A stretch of 64,000 nt of DNA. Source: Burkholderia pseudomultivorans. Its GTDB lineage: Bacteria; Pseudomonadota; Gammaproteobacteria; Burkholderiales; Burkholderiaceae. The notes beneath the pieces were generated by a model. That model was not told where the DNA came from. It was given only the letters and a program-made list of their open reading frames with translations, and did not search any database. The position numbers and the translations under genes were made by a program. The stretch lies in the NCBI RefSeq assembly GCF_902499075.1, contig NZ_CABVPP010000027.1, forward strand, positions 23,938 through 87,937, in the 5' to 3' direction. Positions 9,258 through 21,086 of this stretch are shown piece by piece. Every line of letters begins with the position of its first letter. Position 1 is the first letter of the stretch.

Positions 9258-9947
9258 GTGTTCCTTTACGGCTTTGGCCCCGTCCTGTGGGCCGGCACCG
9301 TGCAGACCATCGAGCTGTCGGTCCTGTCGCTTGCCACCGCGGTGGCGCTGGGATTGATCGGCGCGGTGGCGAAGCTGTCGCACAACCGGGTGCTGCGAGC
9401 GATCGCGACCGGTTATACGACGCTGATCCGCTCGGTGCCGGATCTCGTCCTGATGCTGCTGCTGTTCTACAGCATCCAGATCTGGCTGAACCAGTTCACC
9501 GACCTCGTCGGCTGGGACCAGATCGACATCGATCCGTTCGTCGCCGGCGTACTGACGCTCGGCTTCATCTACGGCGCGTACTTCACCGAGACCTTCCGCG
9601 GCGCGTTCCTGTCGGTGCCGCGCGGCCAGCTCGAGGCGGGCGCCGCGTACGGGATGAGCGGGATGCGCGTGTTCGTGCGGATCATGTTTCCGCAGATGAT
9701 GCGCTTCGCGCTGCCGGGTATCGGCAACAACTGGCAGGTGCTCGTGAAGGCGACCGCGCTGGTGTCGATCATCGGTCTCGCGGACGTCGTGAAGGCCGCG
9801 CAGGACGCCGGCAAGAGCACCTTCAACATGTTCTTCTTCATTCTCGTCGCGGCGCTGATCTATCTCGCGATCACGACCGTTTCCAACCTCGTGCTGATCC
9901 AGCTCGAGAAGCGTTATTCCATGGGCGTGCGGCACGCAGAACTATGA
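9258..9947 (+). CDS. hisQ: Basic amino-acid ABC transporter permease, HisQ/AotQ type
   Basis: A 229-residue inner-membrane permease of the polar/basic amino-acid uptake family. The typical start (FLYGFGPVLWAGTVQTIELS), TTLIRSVPDLVLMLLLFYSI and the EAA-like cytoplasmic loop YGMSGMRVFVRIMFPQMMRFALPG are visible. It pairs with the next permease to form the channel. The next start overlaps its stop (ATGA). The adjacent ArgR-type regulator and the ast operon suggest arginine/ornithine as substrate, as for P. aeruginosa AotJQMP; lysine and histidine cannot be excluded. Confidence 0.9.
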   Translation: MFLYGFGPVLWAGTVQTIELSVLSLATAVALGLIGAVAKLSHNRVLRAIATGYTTLIRSVPDLVLMLLLFYSIQIWLNQFTDLVGWDQIDIDPFVAGVLTLGFIYGAYFTETFRGAFLSVPRGQLEAGAAYGMSGMRVFVRIMFPQMMRFALPGIGNNWQVLVKATALVSIIGLADVVKAAQDAGKSTFNMFFFILVAALIYLAITTVSNLVLIQLEKRYSMGVRHAEL

Positions 9948-10657
9948 TCGAGATCCTCCAGGAATTCGGCAAGGCGTTCCTTTACTGGGACGGCCAGCGC
10001 CTGTCCGGCCTTGCGGTGACGCTGTGGCTGCTCGTCGCGTCGATCTCGCTCGGCTTCGTGTGCGCGGTGCCGCTCGCGGTCGCGCGGGTGTCGAAGAAGA
10101 AGTGGGTGTCGATGCCGGTGCGGTTCTACACCTACGTGTTTCGCGGCACGCCGCTGTACGTGCAGCTGCTGCTGATGTACACGGGCATGTACAGCCTCGA
10201 GTTCGTGCGCTCGCACTCGCTGCTCGACGCGTTCTTCAGGAGCGGCTTCAACTGCGCGATTCTCGCGTTCGCGCTGAACACCTGCGCGTACACGACCGAG
10301 ATCTTCGCGGGCGCGATCCGCGCGATTCCGCACGGCGAGGTCGAGGCCGCGCGCGCGTACGGGATGACGCCGTTCACGATGTATCGCCGCGTGATCCTGC
10401 CTTCGGCGCTGCGCCGTGCGCTGCCGCTGTACAGCAACGAGGTGATCCTGATGCTGCACGCGACCACCGTCGCGTTCACGGCGACCGTGCCGGACATCCT
10501 GAAGGTCGCGCGCGATGCGAATTCGGCGACCTACATGGCGTTCCAGTCGTTCGGGATCGCCGCGCTGATCTATCTTGCGGTATCGTTCGCACTCGTCGCG
10601 GCGTTTCGCCGCGCGGAGCGCCACTGGCTCGCGTATCTCGCGGCCGGCCGTCATTGA
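9944..10657 (+). CDS. hisM: Basic amino-acid ABC transporter permease, HisM/AotM type
   Basis: A 237-residue partner permease. Visible features are TVRs-type hydrophobic helices, FYTYVFRGTPLYVQLLLMY, YTTEIFAGAIRAIPHGEVE and the EAA loop YGMTPFTMYRRVILPSALRRALP that docks on the ATPase. ATG 9944 overlaps the hisQ stop by four bases. Many in-frame codons upstream are open, but they lie inside hisQ and are a shadow. It forms an operon with hisQ and hisP. Confidence 0.9.
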   Translation: MIEILQEFGKAFLYWDGQRLSGLAVTLWLLVASISLGFVCAVPLAVARVSKKKWVSMPVRFYTYVFRGTPLYVQLLLMYTGMYSLEFVRSHSLLDAFFRSGFNCAILAFALNTCAYTTEIFAGAIRAIPHGEVEAARAYGMTPFTMYRRVILPSALRRALPLYSNEVILMLHATTVAFTATVPDILKVARDANSATYMAFQSFGIAALIYLAVSFALVAAFRRAERHWLAYLAAGRH

Positions 10658-10678
10658 TTTCACTTCGAGGAGAGCCAG

Positions 10679-11479
10679 TTGGCCGAGATCACTCAAACGA
10701 GCGCGTCCGCTTCCGTGAAGCTTGCCGCGGTCGACATTCACAAGCGCTACGGCGACAACGAGGTGCTCAAGGGCGTGTCGCTGAACGCGAAGGCCGGCGA
10801 CGTCATCAGCATCATCGGCGCGAGCGGCTCGGGCAAGAGCACGTTCCTGCGCTGCATCAATTTTCTCGAGCGGCCGAATGCGGGGCAGATCGTCGTCGAC
10901 GGCGAGGCCGTGCGCACGAAGGCCGACAAGACCGGCGCACTCGAGGTGGCCGATCACAAGCAGCTGCAGCGCATTCGCACGAAGCTCGCGATGGTGTTCC
11001 AGCACTTCAATCTGTGGGCGCACATGAACGTGCTCGAGAACGTGATGGAAGCGCCCGTGCACGTGCTCGGCATTTCGAAGAAGGAAGCCGAGGATCGCGC
11101 GCGCGAGTATCTGGAGAAGGTCGGCCTGCCGCCGCGCGTCGAGAAGCAGTATCCGTCGCACCTGTCGGGCGGCCAGCAGCAGCGTGTCGCGATCGCGCGT
11201 GCGCTTGCGATGCATCCGGACGTGATGCTGTTCGACGAGCCGACTTCGGCGCTCGATCCGGAACTCGTCGGCGAAGTGCTGAAGGTGATGCAGAAGCTGG
11301 CCGAGGAAGGCCGCACGATGATCGTCGTCACGCACGAGATGGGTTTTGCGCGCAACGTGTCGAACCACGTGATGTTCCTGCACCAGGGGCGGACCGAGGA
11401 ACAGGGCGATCCGAAGGAGGTGCTGGTGCGCCCGCAGAGCGAGCGGCTCAAGCAGTTCCTGTCGGGCAGCCTCAAGTAA
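10679..11479 (+). CDS. hisP: Basic amino-acid ABC transporter ATP-binding protein, HisP/AotP type
   Basis: A 266-residue ATPase that drives the HisQM-type permease pair. Walker A is [13 protein letters not shown], the ABC signature is [15 protein letters not shown], Walker B is [15 protein letters not shown], and the H-loop is [11 protein letters not shown]. The start is a TTG at 10679: a good ribosome-binding site (GAGGAG) lies a few bases upstream and no early ATG exists in frame. It follows hisM by 21 bases and is followed after 25 bases by the AraC-type regulator, probably in the same transcript. Confidence 0.92.
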   Translation: MAEITQTSASASVKLAAVDIHKRYGDNEVLKGVSLNAKAGDVISIIGASGSGKSTFLRCINFLERPNAGQIVVDGEAVRTKADKTGALEVADHKQLQRIRTKLAMVFQHFNLWAHMNVLENVMEAPVHVLGISKKEAEDRAREYLEKVGLPPRVEKQYPSHLSGGQQQRVAIARALAMHPDVMLFDEPTSALDPELVGEVLKVMQKLAEEGRTMIVVTHEMGFARNVSNHVMFLHQGRTEEQGDPKEVLVRPQSERLKQFLSGSLK

Positions 11480-11504
11480 CGGTAACGGAACAGGCAGGCT
11501 GCAC

Positions 11505-12545
11505 GTGGTACCGGTGTCCCGTCCCGCAGGCGCCACCCGCACGACGCAGGTGGCGATCGTCGCATTGCCGCCCGTGTCGATGTCGGGTGTGGGCCCGATC
11601 GTCGATGCGTTGAATCTGGCGAACGAGATCGACGGTCGCTTGCTGTACCGCTGGCAGGTGTGTTCGTGGGACGGGCGGCCGGTGCCGCTCGCCGGCGGCG
11701 CGCAGTGGCATGCCGATGCGGCGTTCAACGATGCGATCGCGTGCGACTGGCTGATCGTCGTGTCGGAGCGGTTTCAGCAGTTTGCCGATTACCGGCTGTT
11801 TCTCGCGAGTCTCGCGCGGGTCGGGCCGCGCACGCCGCTGGTGAGCGGGATTCATCACGGCGTGTGGTGGCTCGCGATGGCGGGGCAGTTGTCCGGGTAT
11901 CGCGTGAGCGTGAACTGGGAGACGTATCAGCAGTTTGCCGAACAGTTCGAGCGGTCGATCGTTACGCAGCAGATCTTCGAGATCGATCGCGATCGGGCGA
12001 CCTGTGCGGGCGGGCAGGCCACCGTCGATTTCATGCTGGCGATGATCGGCCGCGAGCACGGGCCGGAGCTTTCGGAGCGGATTGCCGATGCGCTCGGGGC
12101 CGGGACGCTGCGTAGCGGCGAGGAGCGGCAGCGGATTCCTTTTGTCACCGCGCCCGGCGAGCGGCATCCTCGGCTCAACGATGCGTTGCTGCTGATGGAG
12201 GCGAATATCGAGGATCCGCTTACGACCGATGAAATCGCCGGGTTGGTCGGGGTGTCGCGGCGGCAGCTCGAGCGGCTGTTTCGGCAGTATCTCGGGGCGA
12301 TGCCCTCCAAGTATTACCTCAATCTGCGATTGCTCAAGGCGCGTACCCAGTTGCAGCGGACCAGCAAGTCGGTGGTGCAGGTGAGCCTCGCTTGCGGGTT
12401 TTCTTCGGCTGCGCATTTTTCCAATGCCTATCGGGAGCGGTTTGGCGTGACGCCGCGGGAGGATCGAAGGGCGTGGCTCGAGAAGCAGACGGGTGGGGGC
12501 AGTGAACCGCGGGCGGGGGCGCTCGTCGAGCGCGGGAAGGACTGA
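11505..12545 (+). CDS. argR: ArgR-type GlxA/AraC family transcriptional regulator
   Basis: A 346-residue regulator with an N-terminal DJ-1/PfpI-like amidase fold (VAIVALPPVSMSGVGPIVDALN) and a C-terminal AraC double helix-turn-helix (LTTDEIAGLVGVSRRQLERL, then VSLACGFSSAAHFSNAYRER and FGVTPRE). This is the architecture of P. aeruginosa ArgR, which controls arginine transport and the aru/ast genes. Its position between hisQMP and the ast operon fits that role here. The start is a GTG at 11505, about 25 bases after hisP. The 3' half contains more G/T-rich codons than its neighbours; the foreign cassette begins only about 60 bases past its stop. Confidence 0.82.
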   Translation: MVPVSRPAGATRTTQVAIVALPPVSMSGVGPIVDALNLANEIDGRLLYRWQVCSWDGRPVPLAGGAQWHADAAFNDAIACDWLIVVSERFQQFADYRLFLASLARVGPRTPLVSGIHHGVWWLAMAGQLSGYRVSVNWETYQQFAEQFERSIVTQQIFEIDRDRATCAGGQATVDFMLAMIGREHGPELSERIADALGAGTLRSGEERQRIPFVTAPGERHPRLNDALLLMEANIEDPLTTDEIAGLVGVSRRQLERLFRQYLGAMPSKYYLNLRLLKARTQLQRTSKSVVQVSLACGFSSAAHFSNAYRERFGVTPREDRRAWLEKQTGGGSEPRAGALVERGKD

Positions 12546-12602
12546 GGGTGGGTTGTTGGGGGTGGGGTCGGGTGGTGGTCCGCTTTGGGTGGTCGTGAAG
12601 CA

Positions 12603-12699
12603 CCTGTGATCGTGTCGGTCTATTAGCGTCGCCCCTGCGCGGGGCGGCGGTTACTTTTCTTTGTCTTGCCAAAGAAAAGTAACCAAAAGAAAGGCGCTG
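12603..12699 (+). repeat. Left 97-bp inverted repeat of the T6SS cassette, with internal hairpin
   Basis: This segment reappears as its reverse complement at 14686-14782 with one visible mismatch (C or T after CTATTAG). Inside it GGTTACTTTTCTTTG pairs perfectly with CAAAGAAAAGTAACC around a 6-base loop, a 15-bp stem. The same kind of hairpin with the CGCCCCTGCGCGGGGCGGCGG tract is, from general knowledge, a recurring intergenic element in Burkholderia-related genomes; copy number here cannot be checked. Confidence 0.93.
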
Positions 12700-12758
12700 T
12701 GAGCGCTAGCGGCTGGGCCGCGGGGCGGTGGGCTCAATTGGCTTTCCTTAATGCAGTA

Positions 12759-13097
12759 TTAGTCGTGGGCAAGCCCAAATGCGGGTATGGCGTAGGGGGC
12801 GACATAGAACAGGATCGCCAGCAGCGTCGCGACGCCGAAAGCGATAGACCAACTGCGCCCCGACCATCGTTGATAGGCCACGGCGTTCAGCATACCGAAC
12901 ACGGCGGCAGGCCATAGCAGTGACACAAGCAATTCGGCGACGAATCTCGCATGCGGTGCGCAGTGCTCCATATCGTTGCATCCGGTTGCGTGTGATTTCA
13001 CTTCGGGCCAGTGAATATGATTCGCTGCATAGATGGACGCCCATGTGACGAACAAGCCCCATGCAATACCTAGAACCGCCAGTACCGTACGCTTCAT
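12759..13097 (-). CDS. Small multi-pass membrane protein, candidate immunity protein to the Tae4 effector
   Basis: A 112-residue protein with three predicted membrane segments: about residues 3-27, 54-74 and 86-107. A short soluble loop between the first two contains NHIHWPEV and two Cys residues (CNDMEHC). It is the last gene of the PAAR-Tae4 operon: its ATG overlaps the Tae4 stop in an ATGA. Downstream position and coupling are typical of T6SS immunity genes, but it does not look like Tai4, which is a soluble periplasmic protein with a cleaved signal. It is either a divergent immunity protein, with the loop or membrane-anchored parts facing the periplasm, or an accessory. No family was recognised. 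Confidence 0.68.
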   Translation of the reverse strand: MKRTVLAVLGIAWGLFVTWASIYAANHIHWPEVKSHATGCNDMEHCAPHARFVAELLVSLLWPAAVFGMLNAVAYQRWSGRSWSIAFGVATLLAILFYVAPYAIPAFGLAHD

Positions 13098-13726
13098 TTC
13101 ACTTCCCAAAAGAGGATTTCTTTCGAATTCGATAGATCGGAAAACCAGTTATCGTCGCTGCCGGTCAGGTAGGAGCGAAGGCTGCGGAACTGCGACATGC
13201 CGACGCGGAATCGAAGGAAGTTCACGAGCGAAGGCGTGAGCGTGTCTTTGTTCCAGAGATCGATATGGCCACCGCTCAGCGAGTCGGCTGAGTCGCCCTC
13301 CTGACGCCAGTAGCCGAAAAAGTAGATGATACCGGTTCGATTTTTTACCTTGTCCTGCCAATCCGAACCGGTAATGTTTTCAGATTTGCCGAGACCGAGG
13401 AACGGGCGAAGCTTCAACCATTCAGCGAGTTCGTAAGCGCGCGTCGCTGTCGCTTTCCCGCCAAGTAGCAGGCGCCCCAGTGTCTTCTTGCCAGGCATCG
13501 GCTTCAGCACGTTTTGAGAAAACGACTTCATGTCGCTTCCAATGCCGTGAAACGCGACGCTCATGCGAATGGCGCATTGATTGGCATATTCGCCGGTCGG
13601 GTCATCGTAGGGGTCTTTCTTCGGGTACGCGTTCCAAAGCGCTTGGAAGGACAAGGCTTGTAGTTGCACGGGCTTCTTTGAATTTGGGGTGTCGTTCGTG
13701 CGGACCTTTGTAGGTCGATTAGGCAT
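13094..13726 (-). CDS. Type VI secretion amidase effector, Tae4 family
   Basis: A 210-residue Tae4-type NlpC/P60-like amidase expected to cleave peptidoglycan cross-links in the periplasm of a target cell after T6SS delivery. The family signature is intact: W-NAYP near residues 31-35, the catalytic Cys51 in ANQCAIRMSVAF, and the catalytic His154 in SGGHIDLWN, with the C-terminal FWEVK end usual for the family. There is no signal peptide, as expected for a T6SS cargo. About 25 polar N-terminal residues precede the conserved domain. The start overlaps the PAAR gene by 8 bases and the stop overlaps the next start by 4, so the three genes are one coupled operon. Base composition is lower in GC than the flanking genes. 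Confidence 0.9.
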   Translation of the reverse strand: MPNRPTKVRTNDTPNSKKPVQLQALSFQALWNAYPKKDPYDDPTGEYANQCAIRMSVAFHGIGSDMKSFSQNVLKPMPGKKTLGRLLLGGKATATRAYELAEWLKLRPFLGLGKSENITGSDWQDKVKNRTGIIYFFGYWRQEGDSADSLSGGHIDLWNKDTLTPSLVNFLRFRVGMSQFRSLRSYLTGSDDNWFSDLSNSKEILFWEVK

Positions 13727-14300
13727 GGCTCACCCCGCAATATTTTTTTGCTATGGCTTCGTCACCCCAATACACGGTGTAGTTTCCCGATTCATCGCCG
13801 GTGTTGATGCGCGGTAGCTCGCCGCTTGCGTCGAGTACGCCAGAATGGATGCGGCCGTCGGCTGTCTCGATGTAATACGGGTAACCGTCCGGGCCGACGG
13901 GAATACTGCCGTCAGTCGCCGCCTTGATCTGTTCATCAAATGCACCCTTCTTGAGCGACCTGACACCGCCCGTTGCCGTGCGGCTGGAAACGACTTCTCC
14001 CAGACCCTTTAGCCGATCATCGCACCACGCTTGATCTGCAAGCTCAGCAACGATGCTTGGTGGAGTCGAGCAGCCGCACAGGACAATATCGCCGTCGAGC
14101 GCAACCTCGCCCTGAAACTTGAGTCGATAGGGGCCGCCAGCTTTTGCGATGATGCCGGTGCTTTGGCAGGCCGAGCAGAATGCACTACCGCCGATCAAGG
14201 CTACTTGATGCCCGCGAACCAGGAATCGTGGTCCGTCATATGAGCGGATTGTTCCGCCGCTTGACAGGCTATCGCCGACGACTGCAATTCTTCTATTCAT
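13719..14300 (-). CDS. PAAR-domain protein (T6SS spike tip)
   Basis: A 193-residue PAAR-repeat protein that would cap VgrG and carry an effector. The PAAR core covers about residues 1-95: GPRFLVRGHQVALIGG, Cys-containing SAFCSACQSTG, EVALDGDIVLCGCSTPPSI. A roughly 95-residue C-terminal extension follows, with GYPYYIETADGRIHSG, GELPRINTGD and YTVYWGDEAIAK. A similar tail occurs in other Burkholderia PAAR/VgrG-associated proteins, from general knowledge, and does not look like a toxin. The ATG at 14300 has GAGGG a few bases upstream; a longer frame to 14606 is open but non-coding in appearance. It is the first gene of the PAAR-Tae4-membrane protein operon. No vgrG or T6SS core gene lies in the window. 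Confidence 0.85.
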   Translation of the reverse strand: MNRRIAVVGDSLSSGGTIRSYDGPRFLVRGHQVALIGGSAFCSACQSTGIIAKAGGPYRLKFQGEVALDGDIVLCGCSTPPSIVAELADQAWCDDRLKGLGEVVSSRTATGGVRSLKKGAFDEQIKAATDGSIPVGPDGYPYYIETADGRIHSGVLDASGELPRINTGDESGNYTVYWGDEAIAKKYCGVSHA

Positions 14301-14915
14301 GTTCGGTCCCTCGCGGAAAGTCTCAATCGTAGTCGCGCGGTGCAAAGGGCCATCTCGATATTGTTCGAGACGTTTGAGATCGCGCCACGTCGAACGATTG
14401 CGCCACCCCGAAGGGCGAACTTGGAGCGCGCGGGGGGAGGGTCGCCATTTTTGGCATCCGGCGCCGCCGTCCCGCTGGCGGCAATTAACCGACTGCGTTG
14501 TTTGAGGGGTGTGTCCCCGTCGGCCGAGCGCAGCGAGGGCGGAGCTAGCGGGCGGTACACCACTTCGTTGGGTGGTGCGACGGGCCAGATCCGTTGCTCG
14601 AACCACTCCGCGCTCCCGACTGGCGCGGACACTTAGGCGCGATCCACTCCGCTGGCCACGGCACCGGGAGGTCTTGCGATATCCCCAGCGCCTTTCTTTT
14701 GGTTACTTTTCTTTGGCAAGACAAAGAAAAGTAACCGCCGCCCCGCGCAGGGGCGACACTAATAGACCGACACGATCACAGGCAATCCACGCCCCAAGGC
14801 AAAATACAAAAAAAGCGCTTCCGATAGAACCCGTCGCAATTCCGCAAGACGCTTGCGTCACCCTTACCTAAACTTGATCCTGTTGAACCCTCTTACGAAA
14901 TCGAAAGGAACCACC
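14301..14915. other. Intergenic region with cassette end and ast promoter region
   Basis: Holds the promoter side of the leftward PAAR operon (14301-14685), the right inverted repeat (14686-14782) and about 130 bases before astC that should contain the ast promoter. The 14400-14640 part (for example around ggggtgtgtccccgtcgg) is repeat-like and translates to low-information peptides only. No gene is supported. Confidence 0.5.
14686..14782 (-). repeat. Right 97-bp inverted repeat of the T6SS cassette, with internal hairpin
   Basis: Reverse complement of 12603-12699 with one mismatch. The internal 15-bp hairpin with loop is retained. Together the two copies bracket about 1.99 kb holding the PAAR, Tae4 and membrane-protein genes, so the segment could invert or be exchanged by recombination between the repeats. 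Confidence 0.93.
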
Positions 14916-16148
14916 ATGACGACCTCGACCGTGACCCGCCAGACATTCGACGAAGTGATGGTGCCGGTATTTTCCCCCGCGCCGTTCGTGCCGGATCGCG
15001 CCGAGGGCTCCCGCGTATGGGACACGGCTGGCCGCGAATACATCGACTTCGCGTGCGGCATCGCGGTGACGTCCCTCGGCCACGGCCACCCGGAACTGCT
15101 GAAGGTGCTCGACGAGCAAAGCCGCAAGCTCTGGCACATCGGCAACGGCTACACGAACGAGCCGGTCCTGCGCCTCGCCAAGCGCCTCGAATCGCTGACC
15201 TTCGCCGACCGCGCGTTCTTCGCGAACTCGGGCGCGGAAGCGAACGAAGCCGCACTGAAGCTCGCGCGCCGCGTCGCGTTCGATCGCCACGGCGCCGACA
15301 AATTCGAAATCATCTCGTTCGTGCAGTCGTTCCACGGCCGCACGTTCTTCACGGTCAGCGTCGGCGGCCAGCCGAAGTACTCGGAAGGCTTCGGCCCGGT
15401 CCCGGCCGGCATCAAGCACCTGCCGTACAACGACATCGAAGCCGCCAAGGCAGCGATCGGCCCGCAAACCTGCGCGGTGATCGTCGAGCCGGTACAGGGC
15501 GAGGGCGGCGTGATCCCGGCCGATCCGGCCTTCCTGAAGGCGCTGCGCGAAGCGTGCGATGCCAACGACGCACTGCTGATCTTCGACGAAGTGCAGACCG
15601 GCGTCGGCCGCACTGGCCAGTTCTACGCGTACATGGACACCGGCGTCACGCCCGACATCCTGACGACCGCGAAGGCGCTCGGCAACGGCTTCCCGATCGG
15701 CGCGATGCTGACGACCAACGAACTGGCCGCGCATTTCAAGGTCGGCGTGCACGGCACGACGTACGGCGGCAACCCGCTCGCATCGGCGATCGCGGACAAG
15801 GTCGTCGAACTGATCGGCAATCCGGAACTGCTCGAAGGCGTGCGCGAACGCAGCGTGCGCCTGAAGGGCGCGCTCGAACGCATCAACGCACGCTTCGGCA
15901 TCTTCAAGGAAGTGCGCGGCAAGGGCCTGCTGGTCGGCGCGGAACTGACCGCCGCCTTCGACGGGCGCGCGAAGGACTTCGTGACCGCGGCCGCCGAGCA
16001 CGGCGTGATCATGCTGATCGCCGGCCCGAACGTGCTGCGCTTCGTGCCGTCGCTGGTGATTCCGTTCGACGAGCTCGACGAAGGCATGAAGCGCTTCGAG
16101 AAGGCGGTCGAACAGGTGCTCGCCGCACAGGAAGCCACCGCGCGCTGA
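14916..16148 (+). CDS. astC: Succinylornithine/acetylornithine aminotransferase
   Basis: A 410-residue class-III PLP-dependent aminotransferase converting N2-succinylornithine to succinylglutamate semialdehyde (AST pathway step 3). Visible features include the cofactor-site stretch [45 protein letters not shown], the aspartate in [13 protein letters not shown] and the PLP lysine Lys253 in [15 protein letters not shown]. It closely resembles ArgD, which catalyses the analogous biosynthetic reaction; position at the head of the ast operon favours AstC. ATG 14916 has AAGGAA upstream; an earlier in-frame codon at 14853 adds non-conserved residues. Likely activated by the ArgR-type regulator encoded upstream. 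Confidence 0.93.
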   Translation: MTTSTVTRQTFDEVMVPVFSPAPFVPDRAEGSRVWDTAGREYIDFACGIAVTSLGHGHPELLKVLDEQSRKLWHIGNGYTNEPVLRLAKRLESLTFADRAFFANSGAEANEAALKLARRVAFDRHGADKFEIISFVQSFHGRTFFTVSVGGQPKYSEGFGPVPAGIKHLPYNDIEAAKAAIGPQTCAVIVEPVQGEGGVIPADPAFLKALREACDANDALLIFDEVQTGVGRTGQFYAYMDTGVTPDILTTAKALGNGFPIGAMLTTNELAAHFKVGVHGTTYGGNPLASAIADKVVELIGNPELLEGVRERSVRLKGALERINARFGIFKEVRGKGLLVGAELTAAFDGRAKDFVTAAAEHGVIMLIAGPNVLRFVPSLVIPFDELDEGMKRFEKAVEQVLAAQEATAR

Positions 16149-16179
16149 GCGGCGCGCCCATCGCAGAACAGGAACGACG

Positions 16180-17228
16180 ATGCTATTTGTTCGCCCCGGC
16201 AAACTCACGGATCTCGATGCGCTCGCGCACATGGCGCGCACCGCGCAGCCGGTCCTGCACTCGCTGCCGCACGACCGCGCGGCGCTCGAAGCGCGCGTCG
16301 CGCTGTCCGAGGATTCGTTTCGCGCGGACGTCGACTTCGCCGGCGAGGAGTTCTACCTCTTCGTGCTCGAGGATTCGACGACCGGCAAGCTGCTCGGCAC
16401 CGCTAGCATCGTGGCCGCGGCGGGCTACTCGGAGCCGTTCTACGCGTTTCGCAACGACGCACTGATCCACGCGTCGCGCGAACTGCACGTGAACCGCAAG
16501 ATCCACGCGCTCACGATGTCGCACGAGCTGACCGGCAAGAGCCGGCTCGCGGGCTTCTATGTCGACCCGTCGCTGCGCGGCGACGCGGCCGCGCACCTGA
16601 TCTCGCGCGCGCGGATGATGTACATCGCCGCGAACCGCCGCCGCTTCACACCGGAAGTGTTCACGCTGCTGCTCGGCGTGAGCGACGAAAACGGTGCGTC
16701 GCCGTTCTGGGAAGCGGTGGGCCGCAAGTTCTTCGGCCGCGATTTCACCGACGTCGACATCGCGTCGGGCGGTCGCAGCCGCACCTTCATCGCGGAAGTG
16801 ATGCCGGCCTATCCGCTGTATGTGCCGCTGCTGCCGGAAGCCGCGCAGCGCGTGCTCGGCGAGCCGAACCAAACGGCGCTGCTCGCGTACGACATCCATC
16901 TGGAAGAAGGCTTCGAGCCCGACCGCTTCGTCGACATCTTCGATGCAGGCCCGGTGCTGACCGCGCAGGTCGACCGCACCGCATGCGTGAAGCACGGCGC
17001 CGAGCGCGTCGTGCGCGAAGCGGCGCATCAGCAGGGCGATGTGGCCTATATGGTGTCGTCCGGCAGCGGCGAATCGTTCCGCTGCGTGCTCGCGGATCTG
17101 CCGGGCGATGCGGCCGACGCACCGCTGGCGGGCGACGTGCGCGCGGCGCTCGATGTGAAGGATGGCGATGTCGTGCGCTGCGTGCCGCTGCACCGCCGCG
17201 ACGATGAGGAATTGAAGGGAGACGCAGC

Positions 17229-17232
<4 letters not shown>
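16180..17232 (+). CDS. aruF: Arginine N-succinyltransferase, subunit alpha
   Basis: A 350-residue subunit of arginine/ornithine N-succinyltransferase, which uses succinyl-CoA to start the AST pathway. Family motifs include LFVRPGKLTDLDAL, FYLFVLEDSTTGKLLGTASI, the acyl-CoA-site region AGFYVDPSLRGDAAAHLISRARMMY, ENGASPFWEAVGRKFFGRDF and FVDIFDAGPVL. Species with aruF/aruG-type enzymes carry two paralogous subunits, as here. It lies 31 bases after astC and its stop overlaps the start of the second subunit by four bases. Confidence 0.94.
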
Positions 17233-19731
<2,499 letters not shown>

Positions 19732-19745
19732 TCGACGGAGCGACG

Positions 19746-21086
19746 ATGAACGCACAAGAAGCCAATTTCGACGGACTCGTCGGCCCGACCCACAACTACG
19801 CCGGGCTGTCGTTCGGCAACGTGGCGTCGCTGAACAACGAAAAGTCGGCCGCGAATCCGAAGGCCGCCGCGAAGCAGGGGCTGCGCAAGATGAAGCAGCT
19901 CGCCGATCTCGGCTTCGTGCAGGGCGTACTGCCGCCGCAGGAGCGGCCGTCGCTGCGCCTGCTGCGCGAGCTCGGCTTCTCGGGCAAGGACGCCGACGTG
20001 ATCGCGAAGGCCGCGAAGCAGGCGCCCGAACTGCTGGCCGCGGCGAGCTCGGCCTCGGCGATGTGGACCGCGAACGCGGCCACCGTCAGCCCGTCGGCCG
20101 ATACGAACGACGGCCGCGTGCATTTCACGCCGGCCAACCTGTGCAGCAAGCTGCACCGCGCGATCGAGCATGAAGCGACGCGCCGCACGCTGTCGACGCT
20201 GTTCGCCGACCCCGCGCACTTCGCGGTGCACGAGGCGCTGACGGGCACGCCGGCGCTCGGCGACGAAGGCGCAGCGAACCACACGCGCTTCTGCGCGGAA
20301 TACGGCAAGCCGGGCGTCGAGTTCTTCGTGTACGGGCGCGCCGAATACCGCCGCGGCCCGGAACCGAAGCGCTTCCCGGCGCGCCAGACCTTCGAGGCGA
20401 GCCGCGCGGTCGCGCATCGCCACGGGCTTGCGGAAGCGGCGACCGTCTACGCGCAGCAGGATCCGGACGTGATCGACGCGGGCGTGTTCCATAACGACGT
20501 GATCTCGGTCGGCAATCGCGACACGCTGTTCACGCACGAGCGCGCATTCGTCAACAAGCAGGCGGTCTACGACACGCTGACCGCGGCGCTCGACGCGCGC
20601 GGCGCGCACCTGAACGTGATCGAGGTGCCGGACGCGGCCGTCGGCGTGAACGACGCGGTCACGTCGTACCTGTTCAACAGCCAGCTGCTGTCGCGCGCGG
20701 ACGGCTCGCAAGTGCTCGTCGTGCCGCAGGAGTGCCGCGAGAACGCGAACGTCGCGGCCTATCTCGACCAGCTCGCGGCCGGCAGCGGCCCGATCCGCGA
20801 CGTGCTGGTGTTCGATCTGCGCGAGAGCATGAAGAACGGCGGCGGCCCCGCCTGCCTGCGCCTGCGCGTCGTGCTGAACGATGCGGAGCGCGCGGCCGTC
20901 ACGTCGAACGTGTGGATCAACGACACGCTGTTCGCATCGCTCGACGCGTGGATCGACAAGCATTACCGCGATCGCCTCGCGCCGGAAGATCTCGCCGATC
21001 CGGCATTGCTCGACGAGTCGCGCACGGCGCTCGACGAGCTGACGCAGATCCTGCGCGTCGGGTCGCTGTATGAATTCCAGCGCTGA
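19746..21086 (+). CDS. astB: N-succinylarginine dihydrolase
   Basis: A 446-residue enzyme hydrolysing N2-succinylarginine to succinylornithine, CO2 and two ammonia (AST step 2). The start [20 protein letters not shown] and the conserved stretches [36 protein letters not shown] (catalytic His region), ECRENANV (catalytic Cys region) and [16 protein letters not shown] are those of AstB, an amidinotransferase-fold enzyme. ATG 19746 is the natural start; a longer frame upstream is a shadow of astD. Its last bases overlap the first possible start of astE. Confidence 0.96.
   Translation: MNAQEANFDGLVGPTHNYAGLSFGNVASLNNEKSAANPKAAAKQGLRKMKQLADLGFVQGVLPPQERPSLRLLRELGFSGKDADVIAKAAKQAPELLAAASSASAMWTANAATVSPSADTNDGRVHFTPANLCSKLHRAIEHEATRRTLSTLFADPAHFAVHEALTGTPALGDEGAANHTRFCAEYGKPGVEFFVYGRAEYRRGPEPKRFPARQTFEASRAVAHRHGLAEAATVYAQQDPDVIDAGVFHNDVISVGNRDTLFTHERAFVNKQAVYDTLTAALDARGAHLNVIEVPDAAVGVNDAVTSYLFNSQLLSRADGSQVLVVPQECRENANVAAYLDQLAAGSGPIRDVLVFDLRESMKNGGGPACLRLRVVLNDAERAAVTSNVWINDTLFASLDAWIDKHYRDRLAPEDLADPALLDESRTALDELTQILRVGSLYEFQR

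Noticed and set aside
14340-14636. A 98-codon plus-strand frame next to the right repeat
   Set aside because: The product (GGSPFLASGAAVPLAAINRL and similar) resembles translated repeat DNA and has no start signal.
12603-14782. An insertion sequence or composite transposon
   Set aside because: No transposase, integrase or target-site duplication could be seen; the ends are hairpin-bearing intergenic repeats.
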